This document shows positions 34,483-43,736 of a DNA stretch of 64,000 nucleotides, one piece after another. The stretch covers positions 40,643-104,642 of the forward strand of contig NZ_BAEG01000058.1 in assembly GCF_000238915.1 (NCBI RefSeq), written 5' to 3'. The notes beneath the pieces are model-generated. The model made no database searches, was not told the origin of the DNA, and saw only the letters and a list, made by a program, of their open reading frames with translations. A program made the translations under genes and the position numbers. Each line of letters starts with the position of its first letter. Positions within the stretch are counted from its first letter, which is position 1. The stretch comes from Arthrobacter globiformis NBRC 12137 (GTDB taxonomy: Bacteria; Actinomycetota; Actinomycetes; Actinomycetales; Micrococcaceae).

Positions 34483-36561
34483 ATGACTGAAGTAGCGGAC
34501 CGCCAGGGCGCAGCCACCCATGCAGCAGCCGCCGGAACTGCGGAGCCCTTGCCCGCCGTCGACGTCGCGGCCCTGGGCGAGCTGCTCCTGGGCAAGTGGG
34601 CGGAGGTCCGCCGGCAGGCGCGTGACCTGGCGGCGCGCGACGAGCTCCACAAGACGGAAGGGCTCACGCACACGGAGCACAGGGCGCGCACCTTCGGACA
34701 GCTGAAGCTCCTTGTGGACAGCGGCGCCGTGCACCGTGCCTTCCCGGCCAGCTTCGGCGGGTCCGATGACCACGGCGGCAATATCGCCGGCTTCGAGGAA
34801 CTGGTCACCGCAGACCCGTCCCTGCAGATCAAGGCCGGTGTGCAGTGGGGCCTGTTCGGCTCGGCCGTAATGCACCTTGGCACGGCGGAACACCACGAGA
34901 AGTGGCTGCCGGGCATCATGAACCTGGACATCCCCGGGTGCTTCGCCATGACCGAAACGGGACACGGTTCGGACGTCGCCAGCATCGCCACCACTGCAAC
35001 CTACGATCCTGACGCGCAGGAGTTCGTGATCCACACCCCGTTCCGCGCCGCCTGGAAGGACTACATCGGCAACGCGGCCATTGACGGCCTCGGGGCCGTG
35101 GTGTTCGCCCAGCTGGTGACGCGCGGAGTCAACCACGGCGTGCACGCGTTCTACGTGGACCTTCGAGACCCCGTCAGCAAGGCATTCCTGCCGGGAATCG
35201 GCGGCGAGGATGACGGCCTGAAGGGCGGGCTCAACGGTATCGACAACGGCCGGCTGCACTTCGACCATGTCAGGGTCCCGCGCGCCAACCTGCTCAACCG
35301 CTACGGCAACGTCGATGCCGCGGGCAACTACACCTCACCCATCGCGAGCCCCGGACGGCGGTTCTTCACCATGCTCGGCACGCTGGTGCAGGGCCGCGTG
35401 AGCCTGGACGGCGCGGCCGTCGCAGCGTCCAAGATCGCCCTGAAGACGGCCATCACCTACGCAACCGAACGGCGGCAGTTCAACGCTTCCTCCCCGGTCG
35501 AGGAAGAGGTGCTGCTGGACTACCAGCGGCACCAGCGCCGGCTCTTCACCCGGCTGGCCACCACCTACGCCGCGGGCTTCGCACATGACCAGCTGCTCGA
35601 AAAGCTGGACGATGTCTTTTCCGGCGTCCACGATTCCGACGAGGACCGCCAGGACCTGGAGACCCTGGCCGCGGCTCTGAAGCCGCTGAGCACCTGGCAC
35701 GCATTGGATACCCTGCAGGAATGCCGCGAAGCGTGCGGCGGAGCGGGGTTCCTGATCGAGAACCGCTTCGCCTCGCTCCGCGCCGACCTCGACGTCTATG
35801 TCACCTTCGAAGGCGACAACACCGTCCTGCTGCAGCTCGTGGCCAAGCGGTTGCTGGCCGACTACGCCAAGGAATTCCGCAGCGCCACGTTCGGTGTGCT
35901 GGCACGGTACGTGGTCAACCAGGCCGCTGGTACCGCTGTCCACCGCACGGGCCTTCGCCAGGTGGCCCAGTTCGTGGCTGACAACGGCTCTGTCCAGAAG
36001 GCCGCCATTGCCCTCCGCGACGAGGAAAGCCAGCGCGCACTGCTCACCGACCGGGTCCAGACGATGGTTGCCGAAGCGGCCACAGCCCTCCGGGGCGCGA
36101 ACCGGCTGCCCCAGCGCGAAGCGTCCGCCCTGTTCAACCAGCACCAGGACGAGCTCATCGATGCGGCCCGGGCGCACGCCGAACTCCTGCAGTGGGAGGC
36201 CTTCACCGAGGCACTGGGCCGGGTCGCCGACCCGGGAACCAGGACCGTGCTGACCTGGCTCCGCGACCTGTTCGGGCTCTCGCTCATCGAGAACAACCTC
36301 TCGTGGTACCTGATGAACGGCAGGCTCTCGATGCAGCGCGCACGGACCGTTGGCGGCTACATCAACCGGCTCCTGGTCAAGCTACGCCCCCATGCGCTGG
36401 ACCTCGTGGACGCCTTCGGCTACGGCCCGGCCCACCTCCGCGCGGCTATCGCCACCGGCGCCGAAAAGGTCCGCCAGGACGAGGCACGGGATTACTACCG
36501 GGTGCAGCGTGCCAGCGGAACAGCCCCCGTGCCGGAGAAGTCACTTCCGCCCCGCGGCTGA
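34483..36561 (+). CDS. Large acyl-CoA oxidase/dehydrogenase family protein
   Basis: A 692-residue flavoprotein, longer than ordinary acyl-CoA dehydrogenases (~390) and in the range of acyl-CoA oxidases. Domains run N-terminal helical (1-140), middle beta with GCFAMTETGHGSDVASIATT, the FAD-contacting helical part with LQECREACGGAGFLIENRFA and VTFEGDNTVLLQLVAKRLL (catalytic Glu in TFEGDN), then an oxidase-like C-terminal helical domain. Whether it uses oxygen or electron transfer flavoprotein is not readable. ATG 34483 has AAGGA seven bases upstream and follows tetR closely; probably co-transcribed. Confidence 0.88.
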   Translation: MTEVADRQGAATHAAAAGTAEPLPAVDVAALGELLLGKWAEVRRQARDLAARDELHKTEGLTHTEHRARTFGQLKLLVDSGAVHRAFPASFGGSDDHGGNIAGFEELVTADPSLQIKAGVQWGLFGSAVMHLGTAEHHEKWLPGIMNLDIPGCFAMTETGHGSDVASIATTATYDPDAQEFVIHTPFRAAWKDYIGNAAIDGLGAVVFAQLVTRGVNHGVHAFYVDLRDPVSKAFLPGIGGEDDGLKGGLNGIDNGRLHFDHVRVPRANLLNRYGNVDAAGNYTSPIASPGRRFFTMLGTLVQGRVSLDGAAVAASKIALKTAITYATERRQFNASSPVEEEVLLDYQRHQRRLFTRLATTYAAGFAHDQLLEKLDDVFSGVHDSDEDRQDLETLAAALKPLSTWHALDTLQECREACGGAGFLIENRFASLRADLDVYVTFEGDNTVLLQLVAKRLLADYAKEFRSATFGVLARYVVNQAAGTAVHRTGLRQVAQFVADNGSVQKAAIALRDEESQRALLTDRVQTMVAEAATALRGANRLPQREASALFNQHQDELIDAARAHAELLQWEAFTEALGRVADPGTRTVLTWLRDLFGLSLIENNLSWYLMNGRLSMQRARTVGGYINRLLVKLRPHALDLVDAFGYGPAHLRAAIATGAEKVRQDEARDYYRVQRASGTAPVPEKSLPPRG

Positions 36562-36569
36562 TTGAACTA

Positions 36570-36621
36570 CAACGCCCGACGGCGGGGACCTGGGTTGGGA
36601 GGTCCCCGCCGTCGGGCGTTG
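36570..36621. terminator. Long perfect hairpin between convergent genes
   Basis: A 22-bp perfect stem (left arm 36570-36591, right arm 36600-36621, eight-base loop) eight bases after the oxidase stop and 12 bases from the glgA stop. It has no T-run on either strand. It is probably a shared transcription end structure, unusually long for an ordinary terminator. Confidence 0.75.
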
Positions 36622-36633
36622 AATTAGGTGACG

Positions 36634-37830
36634 CTAGCTGAGGACGGAACGGTAGACGTCCAGCGTGGTCTGCGTGATCGACTCCCAGGAGAAGTGCTCC
36701 TCGGCTCGCTTGCGGCCGGCCTGGCCCATCGCGCGGGCACGCTCCGGGTCCGACACAACCTCGGTTAGGGCCGCGGCGAACTCGCTGACGAACTTCTCCG
36801 GGTCCAGCGGCGTGCCGGTACCGTCGGTCACCTGCTCGAGCTCCACCAGCAGGCCGGTCTCGCCGTGGCTGACCACCTCGGGGATGCCGCCCGTTGCACT
36901 GGCCACCACGGCAGCGCCGCAGGCCATCGCTTCGAGGTTCACGATGCCGAGCGGCTCGTAGATGGAGGGGCAGGCGAACGCCGTGGCGTGGCTCAGGACC
37001 TGGATCAGCTCGTTGCGGGGAAGCATGCGCTCGATCAGCACCACGCCGCTGCGCTGGCTCTGCAGCTCCTCGATCAGCCGGGCGGTCTCCGCCGCGAGTT
37101 CGGGCGTGTCCGCCGCGCCGAGGCAGAGGACCAGCTGGACGTCGGCGGGGAGCTTGGCGGCGGCCCGCAGCAGGTACGGGACGCCCTTCTGCCGGGTGTT
37201 GCGGCCAACGAACACTACGCTGGGCCGGGCGGGGTCGATGCCCAGGGTGCGGATGACGTCGTCGTTCTCGTCACGGTTCCACAGGCTGACGTCGATGCCG
37301 TTGTGCACCACTTTGACCTTGGCGGGGTCCACCTCCGGGTAGCTGCGCAGGATGTCCTGTCGCATGCCCTCGGAGACGGCGATGATGGCGGCCGCCGCCT
37401 CATACGCGGTTTTCTCCACCCACGAGGACAGGGCGTAGCCGCCGCCCAGCTGCTCAGCCTTCCAGGGCCGCAGCGGTTCCAGGCTGTGGGCGCTGAGCAC
37501 GTGCGGGATGCCGTGCAGCAGTGATGCCAGGTGGCCTGCCATGTTCGCGTACCACGTGTGCGAATGCACCAGATCCGCGCCGGCGACGTCCGGGACGATG
37601 CGCAGGTCCACGCCCAGGGTCTGCACGGCGGCGTTCGCTGCGCCCAGGTCCTCGGGCACCGAGTAGGAGGTCACGGCGGCGCCATGGTAGTCGGCGTCCC
37701 GGGGCGCGCCAAAGGCACGCACCTGAAGGTCGACATGCTTGGCCAGGACCCGGCTCAGCTCGGCAACGTGGACGCCCGCGCCGCCATAGATTTCCGGCGG
37801 AAATTCTTTAGTCACAATGTCTATTCGCAC
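36634..37830 (-). CDS. glgA: Glycogen synthase, actinobacterial GT4 type (GlgA/GlgM)
   Basis: Glycosyltransferase family 4 enzyme using ADP-glucose, 398 residues from GTG 37830. Opening RIDIVTKEFPPEIYGGAGVHV and the C-terminal EX7E-type region CPSIYEPLGIVNLEAMACGA (nucleotide sugar binding), with VVHNGIDVSLW and FVGRNTRQKGV between, match actinobacterial enzymes formerly called glycogen synthase. The mycobacterial orthologue, also divergent from glgC, makes maltose-1-phosphate (GlgM), so this may do the same. An alternative TTG start at 37839 adds three residues. It is divergent from glgC across a ~100-base intergenic region. Confidence 0.92.
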   Translation of the reverse strand: MRIDIVTKEFPPEIYGGAGVHVAELSRVLAKHVDLQVRAFGAPRDADYHGAAVTSYSVPEDLGAANAAVQTLGVDLRIVPDVAGADLVHSHTWYANMAGHLASLLHGIPHVLSAHSLEPLRPWKAEQLGGGYALSSWVEKTAYEAAAAIIAVSEGMRQDILRSYPEVDPAKVKVVHNGIDVSLWNRDENDDVIRTLGIDPARPSVVFVGRNTRQKGVPYLLRAAAKLPADVQLVLCLGAADTPELAAETARLIEELQSQRSGVVLIERMLPRNELIQVLSHATAFACPSIYEPLGIVNLEAMACGAAVVASATGGIPEVVSHGETGLLVELEQVTDGTGTPLDPEKFVSEFAAALTEVVSDPERARAMGQAGRKRAEEHFSWESITQTTLDVYRSVLS

Positions 37831-37929
37831 GTTACCCAAGGTAGTCGTTACGGTGGAACTGTTCTAGTGTGAAGAAAGTCCGGACAAACCGGATTTTTTG
37901 GGGAGTTACGAAGGCGTACAGGAGCGACC

Positions 37930-39345
37930 ATGCCGTTAACAAAGAAAGTCCTGGCCATTGTCCTTGCAGGGGGCGAGGGAAACCGTCTTATGCCGCTGAC
38001 GGCAGACCGGGCGAAACCTGGCGTGCCTTTTGCCGGCAGTTACCGCCTCATCGACTTCGCGCTGTCCAACCTCGTCAACTCCCGGTACCTGCAGATCGTG
38101 GTCCTGACGCAGTACAAGTCCCACAGCCTTGACCGCCACATCTCCGAGACCTGGCGGATGTCCACGCAGCTCGGCAACTACGTAGCCTCCGTCCCGGCGC
38201 AGCAGCGCGTCGGCAAGAGCTGGTTCCTCGGCAGCGCCAACGCCATCTACCAGTCCCTGAACCTGATCCACGACGCCAATCCCGACATCGTCGTCGTGGT
38301 GGGTGCCGACCACGTTTACCGCATGGACTTCGCCCAGATGGTTGAGCAGCACGTCCTGAGCGGCGCGAAGGCCACCGTGGCGGCCGTCCGCCAGCCCCTG
38401 AACATGGCCAACCAGTTCGGCGTCATCGAGGTGGACCCCGAAGACCCCCAGAAGATTGCTGCGTTCGTCGAGAAGCCCGCGTCCACCCCGGGCCTGGCAG
38501 CAGACCCCACCCAGTTCCTCGCCTCCATGGGCAACTACGTCTTTGACGCCGACGCCCTGGTTGACGCGCTTCACGTTGACGCCGAACGGCTGGACACCAA
38601 GCACGACATGGGCGGGGACATCATCCCCTACTTCGTGAACCAGGGGCAGGCCGGTGTTTACGACTTCACCCTCAACGACATTCCCGGCTCCACCGAACGG
38701 GACCGGACCTACTGGCGTGACGTCGGCACCATCGACTCCTTCTACGAAGCCCACATGGACCTGATCTCGCCGCTGCCGGTGTTCAACCTGTACAACTCCG
38801 AGTGGCCCATCTACACCCGGCAGAGCATTTCCCCGCCGGCCAAGTTCGTCCGCGGCGACAACAACACCGTGGGAACGGCGCTTGATTCCATCGTGGCCAG
38901 CGGCGTGGTCATCTCCGGCGGCATCGTGGAAGGCTCCGTGCTGTCCAACGACGTCTACGTCGGCGCGGCCAGCCGCGTCATCGACTCCGTACTCATGGAC
39001 AAGGTGCAGATCGGCGAAGGTGCCGTGGTGCGCCGGGCCATCATCGACAAGAACGTCAAGGTGCCCGCCGGCGCTGCCATCGGCCTTGACCCGGAGCTGG
39101 ACCGCGCCCGCGGCTTCAAGGTGACCGACTCCGGCATTACGGTTCTCTCCAAGTACCAGGCCGTTCCTGAACCGGGCGAGGAGGAGCGGGCACTGTCCGC
39201 CGCGAACCTGCACCTGGTCCCCGATGCCGTCAAGGCCGCCACGGAGAACTGGCCCGAGGTCCGCAGCTCGGTGGAACAGGTAGGCAAGGTCCAGGCGGCC
39301 GCCGTCGGCGTGGACTCCCCGCCGCAGCAGACAGTCCGCTCCTAA
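37930..39345 (+). CDS. glgC: Glucose-1-phosphate adenylyltransferase GlgC
   Basis: Makes ADP-glucose from glucose-1-phosphate and ATP, the committed step for glycogen and maltosyl-phosphate synthesis. The 471 residues begin with the nucleotidyltransferase domain ([20 protein letters not shown], then [20 protein letters not shown], and [11 protein letters not shown]) and end with left-handed beta-helix repeats ([20 protein letters not shown]). The C-terminal ~50 residues are longer than in E. coli. ATG 37930 has GGAGCGACC upstream. The leader holds a weak 5-bp hairpin followed by six T at about 37887-37907. Partner glgA is divergent. Confidence 0.96.
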   Translation: MPLTKKVLAIVLAGGEGNRLMPLTADRAKPGVPFAGSYRLIDFALSNLVNSRYLQIVVLTQYKSHSLDRHISETWRMSTQLGNYVASVPAQQRVGKSWFLGSANAIYQSLNLIHDANPDIVVVVGADHVYRMDFAQMVEQHVLSGAKATVAAVRQPLNMANQFGVIEVDPEDPQKIAAFVEKPASTPGLAADPTQFLASMGNYVFDADALVDALHVDAERLDTKHDMGGDIIPYFVNQGQAGVYDFTLNDIPGSTERDRTYWRDVGTIDSFYEAHMDLISPLPVFNLYNSEWPIYTRQSISPPAKFVRGDNNTVGTALDSIVASGVVISGGIVEGSVLSNDVYVGAASRVIDSVLMDKVQIGEGAVVRRAIIDKNVKVPAGAAIGLDPELDRARGFKVTDSGITVLSKYQAVPEPGEEERALSAANLHLVPDAVKAATENWPEVRSSVEQVGKVQAAAVGVDSPPQQTVRS

Positions 39346-39425
39346 TCCCCCTGTTCAGGTAGCCCCTGTTCCACGCAATTTCCCTGAGGCAGGTCTGACG
39401 CTCCACAGGCTGTAAAATCAGATCA

Positions 39426-40877
39426 ATGAGCTCCGCCGATCTGACGCCTGAAGAGATTCAGGCCTGCCTCAAGGTTTTGAACACCATCCACGTCTACGAC
39501 GAGGAACACCCCGACTACGTCTCGGTGCGCCGCGCCACCGGCAAGATGTTCAAGGCCGTGAAGCGGCACCGGCGGGTGACCAAGCGCGATCTGATCGCGG
39601 AGGCGGACCGCGCCGTGCTGGCACAGACTGCCACCGCCGCGCCGGACCGGATCGACGACGAGACGCGCGGCAACAAGCTCGCCCCGTCCGCCACGGGAAA
39701 GGTCGCCGGCCACCTCATCAGGTCCCGGCCCTGCTACATCTGCAAGCAGCACTACACCCAGGTGGACGCCTTCTACCACCAGCTGTGCCCGGAGTGCGCG
39801 GCGTTCAGCCATTCCAAGCGCGATGCCCGCACCGACCTCACCGGCCGGCGGGCCCTGCTGACCGGCGGCCGCGCCAAGATCGGCATGTACATCGCCCTGC
39901 GGCTGCTGCGCGACGGCGCACACACCACCATCACCACGCGTTTCCCCAAGGACGCCGCCCGCCGCTTCGCCGCCATGGAGGACAGCGGGGAATGGCTGCA
40001 CCGGCTGAAGATCGTGGGCATCGACCTCCGCGACCCGTCGCAGGTCATGGCCCTCACCGATGACCTCAACGCCGCCGGGCCGCTGGACATCATCATCAAT
40101 AACGCAGCCCAGACGGTGCGCCGCTCCGGCAATGCCTACAAGCCGCTTGTCGACGCCGAGGACGAGCCGCTCCCCGCCGCCCTGGAGGCAGCCAACGGCG
40201 GCCCGGAACTGGTCACCTTCGGCCATGCCCACGACAAGCACCCGCTCGCACTTGCCAGCAGCGTCACCGAACACCCGGTCCTGGCCGGCGACGCCGTCAC
40301 GTCCCTCGCCCTGTCCACGGGTTCGGCGTCACTGGAGCGGATCGCGGCCGGAACAGCCATCGACGCCGGCGGCCTGGTCCCGGACCTCGCCACCATCAAC
40401 AGCTGGACGCAGGTGGTGGACGAGGTGGACCCGCTGGAGATGCTCGAGGTCCAGCTGTGCAACGTCACCGCGCCCTTCCTGCTGGTCAGCCGCCTGCGGG
40501 ACGCCATGAAGCGCTCAACGGCGCACCGCAAGTACATCGTCAACGTCTCCGCCATGGAAGGCCAGTTCTCCCGGGCCTACAAGGGACCCGGCCATCCGCA
40601 CACCAACATGGCCAAGGCGGCCCTGAACATGATGACCCGGACCAGCGCCCAGGAGATGCTGGAAACCGACGGGATCCTCATGACCGCCGTCGATACCGGC
40701 TGGATCACCGACGAACGCCCGCACTTCACCAAGGTCCGGCTGATGGAGGAAGGCTTCCACGCACCCCTGGACCTGGTGGACGGCGCGGCCCGGGTCTACG
40801 ACCCCATCGTCATGGGTGAAAAGGGCGAGGACCAGTACGGCGTATTCCTGAAGGACTACAGGGCCAGCCCCTGGTAA
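39426..40877 (+). CDS. Zinc-ribbon-containing short-chain dehydrogenase/reductase
   Basis: A 483-residue protein with an unusual layout. Residues 1-95 are a charged helical region. Next comes a four-Cys module CYIC-x14-CPEC (Cys103, 106, 121, 124), typical of a zinc ribbon. An SDR Rossmann domain follows, with TGGRAKIGMYIALRLL near 146 and IIINNAAQT. The usual YxxxK is not evident: the aligned segment reads HTNMAK, with Thr at the Tyr position, while Ser of VNVSAMEG is kept. Catalysis may differ from classical SDRs. TAAAAT at 39413-39418 lies seven bases before the ATG, suggesting a leaderless mRNA. Substrate unknown. Confidence 0.82.
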   Translation: MSSADLTPEEIQACLKVLNTIHVYDEEHPDYVSVRRATGKMFKAVKRHRRVTKRDLIAEADRAVLAQTATAAPDRIDDETRGNKLAPSATGKVAGHLIRSRPCYICKQHYTQVDAFYHQLCPECAAFSHSKRDARTDLTGRRALLTGGRAKIGMYIALRLLRDGAHTTITTRFPKDAARRFAAMEDSGEWLHRLKIVGIDLRDPSQVMALTDDLNAAGPLDIIINNAAQTVRRSGNAYKPLVDAEDEPLPAALEAANGGPELVTFGHAHDKHPLALASSVTEHPVLAGDAVTSLALSTGSASLERIAAGTAIDAGGLVPDLATINSWTQVVDEVDPLEMLEVQLCNVTAPFLLVSRLRDAMKRSTAHRKYIVNVSAMEGQFSRAYKGPGHPHTNMAKAALNMMTRTSAQEMLETDGILMTAVDTGWITDERPHFTKVRLMEEGFHAPLDLVDGAARVYDPIVMGEKGEDQYGVFLKDYRASPW

Positions 40878-40936
40878 ACCGGCGCTGTCCGGTTCATGGC
40901 CTCGCGGCAGTTGGCGCCATTTCGTAGCATGGGTCC

Positions 40937-41398
40937 ATGAACAGCGCACCGCAGGACGGAAAGCTCACCTTCGACCAGTGCTGGGAGCTGCTGGCCGCTT
41001 CGGTGGTCGGCAGGCTCGCCCTCATCGTGGACGGCCACCCGGAAATATTTCCGGTCAACTTCGTCATCGAACACCGCAGCATCGTTTTCCGCACAGCCGC
41101 CGGCACCAAGCTCTGGCAATCCGGCAAGGAGACGCCCGCGGCGTTTGAGATAGACGGCTACGATGCAGACAGCCAGGAGGCGTGGAGCGTCGTGGCCCGC
41201 GGTACCACGGCCATCGTGGACAGCGACGTGGAGCAGGCGGCGGCGGACGCACTGGGCCTGGAGCCCTGGGAGCCGGGCGACAAATCGCATTACATCCGCC
41301 TGTCACTGCAGGTGCTGACCGGCCGCCGCTTCAAGGTGGCGGCTCCGCACATCTGGAGCACCAGGCTCACGGACCAGCGCAGGACGTCGTTCGAGTAG
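40937..41398 (+). CDS. Pyridoxamine 5'-phosphate oxidase-like flavin/F420-binding protein (copy 1)
   Basis: A 153-residue split-barrel protein (LTFDQCWELLAASVVGRLAL, EIFPVNFVIEHRSIVFRTAAGTKL, HYIRLSLQVLTGRRF). Such proteins bind FMN, F420 or heme and act as small reductases or stress proteins. Its neighbour at 41447 is a paralogue with the same framework, so the pair arose by tandem duplication. TAGCAT (40925-40930) lies six bases before the ATG and both copies share GGTCC just before their start, so both are likely leaderless. Confidence 0.85.
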   Translation: MNSAPQDGKLTFDQCWELLAASVVGRLALIVDGHPEIFPVNFVIEHRSIVFRTAAGTKLWQSGKETPAAFEIDGYDADSQEAWSVVARGTTAIVDSDVEQAAADALGLEPWEPGDKSHYIRLSLQVLTGRRFKVAAPHIWSTRLTDQRRTSFE

Positions 41399-41446
41399 CC
41401 GGCTGCGCTCTGGCAGGACCCACGGCTCGGGCGTAGGCTCTGGTCC

Positions 41447-41929
41447 ATGACGAACGTGCAGCCCGCCGACGCATCCCATGAATCCGTTGAGCACCTGGAT
41501 TCCAGCCAGTGCTGGAATTTGCTGAGGCAGGTTTCGGTGGGCCGCCTCGCCGTGTGGGTAGACGACCATCCGGACATTTTCCCGCTCAACTACACCGTGG
41601 ACCACGGAACACTGGTGTTCCGCACGGGTGAGGGCACCAAACTTGGTGGCGCCCTCGGGGAGTCCGCCGTGGCGCTGGAGGCCGACGGCGTCGATGCAGC
41701 TTCCGGATTGGCCTGGAGCGTGGTGGTCAAAGGGAAGGCTGCCGCCCTCAAGAGCACCGAGGAAATCCTCGATTCCGCCTCGCTCTTCCTCTTTCCCTGG
41801 CAGGCAGGGCAAAAGGACAACTTCATCCGCATCACGCCGGACTCGGTCACCGGCAGGCGGTTCAAGGTCACCGCACCGCTTACCTGGTGGACCCAGCTCA
41901 GCGGTGCGGTGAAGGCCTCGCCCGAGTGA
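41447..41929 (+). CDS. Pyridoxamine 5'-phosphate oxidase-like flavin/F420-binding protein (copy 2)
   Basis: A 160-residue paralogue of the preceding gene product (SSQCWNLLRQVSVGRLAVWV, DIFPLNYTVDHGTLVFRTGEGTKL, NFIRITPDSVTGRRFKVTAP). The split-barrel core aligns along its full length, but surface residues differ widely, so the duplication is old. TAGGCT (41434-41439) lies seven bases before the ATG, again a leaderless pattern, so each copy seems to have its own promoter. Function unknown; roles in redox or nitro-compound stress are typical guesses for the family. Confidence 0.85.
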   Translation: MTNVQPADASHESVEHLDSSQCWNLLRQVSVGRLAVWVDDHPDIFPLNYTVDHGTLVFRTGEGTKLGGALGESAVALEADGVDAASGLAWSVVVKGKAAALKSTEEILDSASLFLFPWQAGQKDNFIRITPDSVTGRRFKVTAPLTWWTQLSGAVKASPE

Positions 41930-41961
41930 AGCTTCCGCCCGGGCTTGCCCGGGCAGTACAG

Positions 41962-42813
41962 CTAGGCCAGCCGGGTGATCTCCACGCTCACGCTCAGGTT
42001 CGAGCCGCCGCCGCCGGAGAGGATGCCCTTCAGGGGAGGCACGTCCCGGTAGTCGCGGCCGCGCGCCACCGTCACATGGAAGTCGCCGGCCGGCTTGTGG
42101 TTGGTCGGGTCCCAGCTGCGCCATTCGCCGTCCCACCACTCCAGCCACGCGTGGGACTGGCCGGCCACCGTCTCGCCGATGTCCGCCGTCGACCGCGGGT
42201 GAAGGTACCCGGAGACGTACCGGGCCGGGATCCCGCAGCTGCGCAGGGAACCAATGGCGAGGTGGGCCAGGTCCTGGCACACGCCCTGGCGCTGGGTCCA
42301 GGCTTCCTCGGCGTTGGTGGTCACGCCGGTGGTGCCCTTCATGTAGGTCATTTCGCCGCGCATCCAGGCGAAGATGGCCATGGCTGCCTCATGCGGGTTC
42401 TTGCCCTCGACCACACCGGGGATGATGCCGAGGACCTCCTCCCCCGGTCCGGTCAGCTGTGACTGCGGCACCCAGTCGCTGAACTGGTTGAGCGTCTCGG
42501 GGGAAGCGAGGTCGTCCCAGCCCACAATGTCGGCCTCCGACGGGACGCGTATCGCCCGGTGGACCTCCACTGTGGTGGTGGCAAGGACTTCCAGGTGCTC
42601 GTGCGGCATCTGCATGTCGAACGCTGTGACCCGGGTACCCCAGTAGTCGCGGTAGCTGCTGACGGCAGCCTGCGACGGCGTGACCTTCATGGAGGACTCC
42701 AGCACCACCTGCTGCGGGTCCGTCAGCGGCGTCATGCGTGCCTCGTTGTAGGACAGCGTGACCCTCTTGTTGTACTTGTAGCCGGTTCTGTGAACGATGC
42801 TCAGCCGGGTCAT
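41962..42813 (-). CDS. Transglutaminase-like peptidase with N-terminal beta domain
   Basis: A 283-residue protein with a bacterial transglutaminase N-terminal beta domain (residues ~1-80) and a transglutaminase/protease core. The catalytic triad is visible: Cys in TQRQGVCQDLAHLAIGSLRS, His in GQSHAWLEWWDG and Asp in WRSWDPTNHK. No signal peptide, so it is cytoplasmic. The ATG overlaps the alpha-E gene stop (42810-42813). It is the last of three coupled genes with an alpha-E protein and an ATP-grasp ligase, a set often found together and proposed to make or cut amide-linked peptides. Confidence 0.92.
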   Translation of the reverse strand: MTRLSIVHRTGYKYNKRVTLSYNEARMTPLTDPQQVVLESSMKVTPSQAAVSSYRDYWGTRVTAFDMQMPHEHLEVLATTTVEVHRAIRVPSEADIVGWDDLASPETLNQFSDWVPQSQLTGPGEEVLGIIPGVVEGKNPHEAAMAIFAWMRGEMTYMKGTTGVTTNAEEAWTQRQGVCQDLAHLAIGSLRSCGIPARYVSGYLHPRSTADIGETVAGQSHAWLEWWDGEWRSWDPTNHKPAGDFHVTVARGRDYRDVPPLKGILSGGGGSNLSVSVEITRLA

Positions 42814-43736
42814 GAAACTTCTCCCACCCAGGCCAGTTCGTCCGCCTGATTGAAGTACTTACGGGAAATGGCGTCGGAGGCCTGGGACACGGCCTTCTGC
42901 ACGCGCTCCATGTGCTCCGGCAGCTCGGACATGAGGTCGTCCGTGCGGTGGAACTCCAGGAAGGTGCGGGCCTGGCCCACGATCCGGCGGGCGTCGTTGA
43001 TGAAGCCGACGCGCTGGGCCGAGGGGTCCAGCTTCGCCAGGCACTCGTCTGCGTCGCGCAGGGCGTAGACGATGGAACGCGGAAACAGCCGGTCCAGCAG
43101 GAGGAACTCGGCCGCGTGCTGGTCGCCGAACGCCGCCCGGCGGGTCCGCAGGAAGGACTCGTAGGCGCCGGCGCAGCGGAGCATGTTCACCCAGGACATG
43201 CCTGCGGAGAGGACGTCCCTCGTGGAGAGCATCCGGGCGGTCATGTCGGCCCGCTCCAGCGAGCGGCCCAGCGCCAGGAAGAGCCAGCTGTCGTCGTGGC
43301 TGACCGTGGTGTCGGCCAGGCCGCTGACCATGGCGGTGCGCTCGAGCACCCAGTGGCAGAAGCGGTAGGTGCCTACGACGTCCTTGCGGTGCTGGTTCAG
43401 CCCGTAGTAGGTGGTGTTCAGGCTCTCCCAAAGGCCGGACGAGACCGTTTCACGGGCACGCCTGGCGTTCTCGCGGGCGGCGCCGAGGGACCCTGCAATC
43501 GAGGTGGCGCTGTGCTTGTCGTAGGCGAGGGCGTGGAGCAGTTCCTCCAGCCCGAAGTCCTCGCTCTGCGGCCGCGCCCCCATGACACCGAGCAGCTCGC
43601 GGGCAACGCTGCGCCGCTCCTCGGTGGGCAGGTGGTTCAGGCGCTCCAGGTGGACGTCGAGGATGCGGGCCGTGCCGTCGGCCCGTTCAACATAGCGGCC
43701 GATCCAGAACAGGGATTCAGCAATTCGGCTAAGCAT
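42810..43736 (-). CDS. Alpha-E domain-containing protein
   Basis: A 308-residue all-helical protein of the alpha-E family (MLSRIAESLFWIGRYVERAD at the start, then NTTYYGLNQHRKDVVGTYRFCHWVLERTAMVSG and DDSWLFLALGRSLERADMTARML). Each half repeats an (L)GR-x3-RAD/ERAD motif, hinting at internal duplication. The biochemical function is unknown; it is nearly always encoded next to a circularly permuted ATP-grasp enzyme. The start ATG 43736 overlaps the end of the ATP-grasp gene and the end overlaps the transglutaminase start, so the three proteins are made in a fixed ratio or complex. Confidence 0.92.
   Translation of the reverse strand: MLSRIAESLFWIGRYVERADGTARILDVHLERLNHLPTEERRSVARELLGVMGARPQSEDFGLEELLHALAYDKHSATSIAGSLGAARENARRARETVSSGLWESLNTTYYGLNQHRKDVVGTYRFCHWVLERTAMVSGLADTTVSHDDSWLFLALGRSLERADMTARMLSTRDVLSAGMSWVNMLRCAGAYESFLRTRRAAFGDQHAAEFLLLDRLFPRSIVYALRDADECLAKLDPSAQRVGFINDARRIVGQARTFLEFHRTDDLMSELPEHMERVQKAVSQASDAISRKYFNQADELAWVGEVS

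Noticed and set aside
37880..37929. A riboswitch or attenuator in the glgC leader
   Set aside because: The stem is five bp (TCCGG/CCGGA) followed by six T and no aptamer-like structure was seen; it may be chance. It is mentioned under glgC only.
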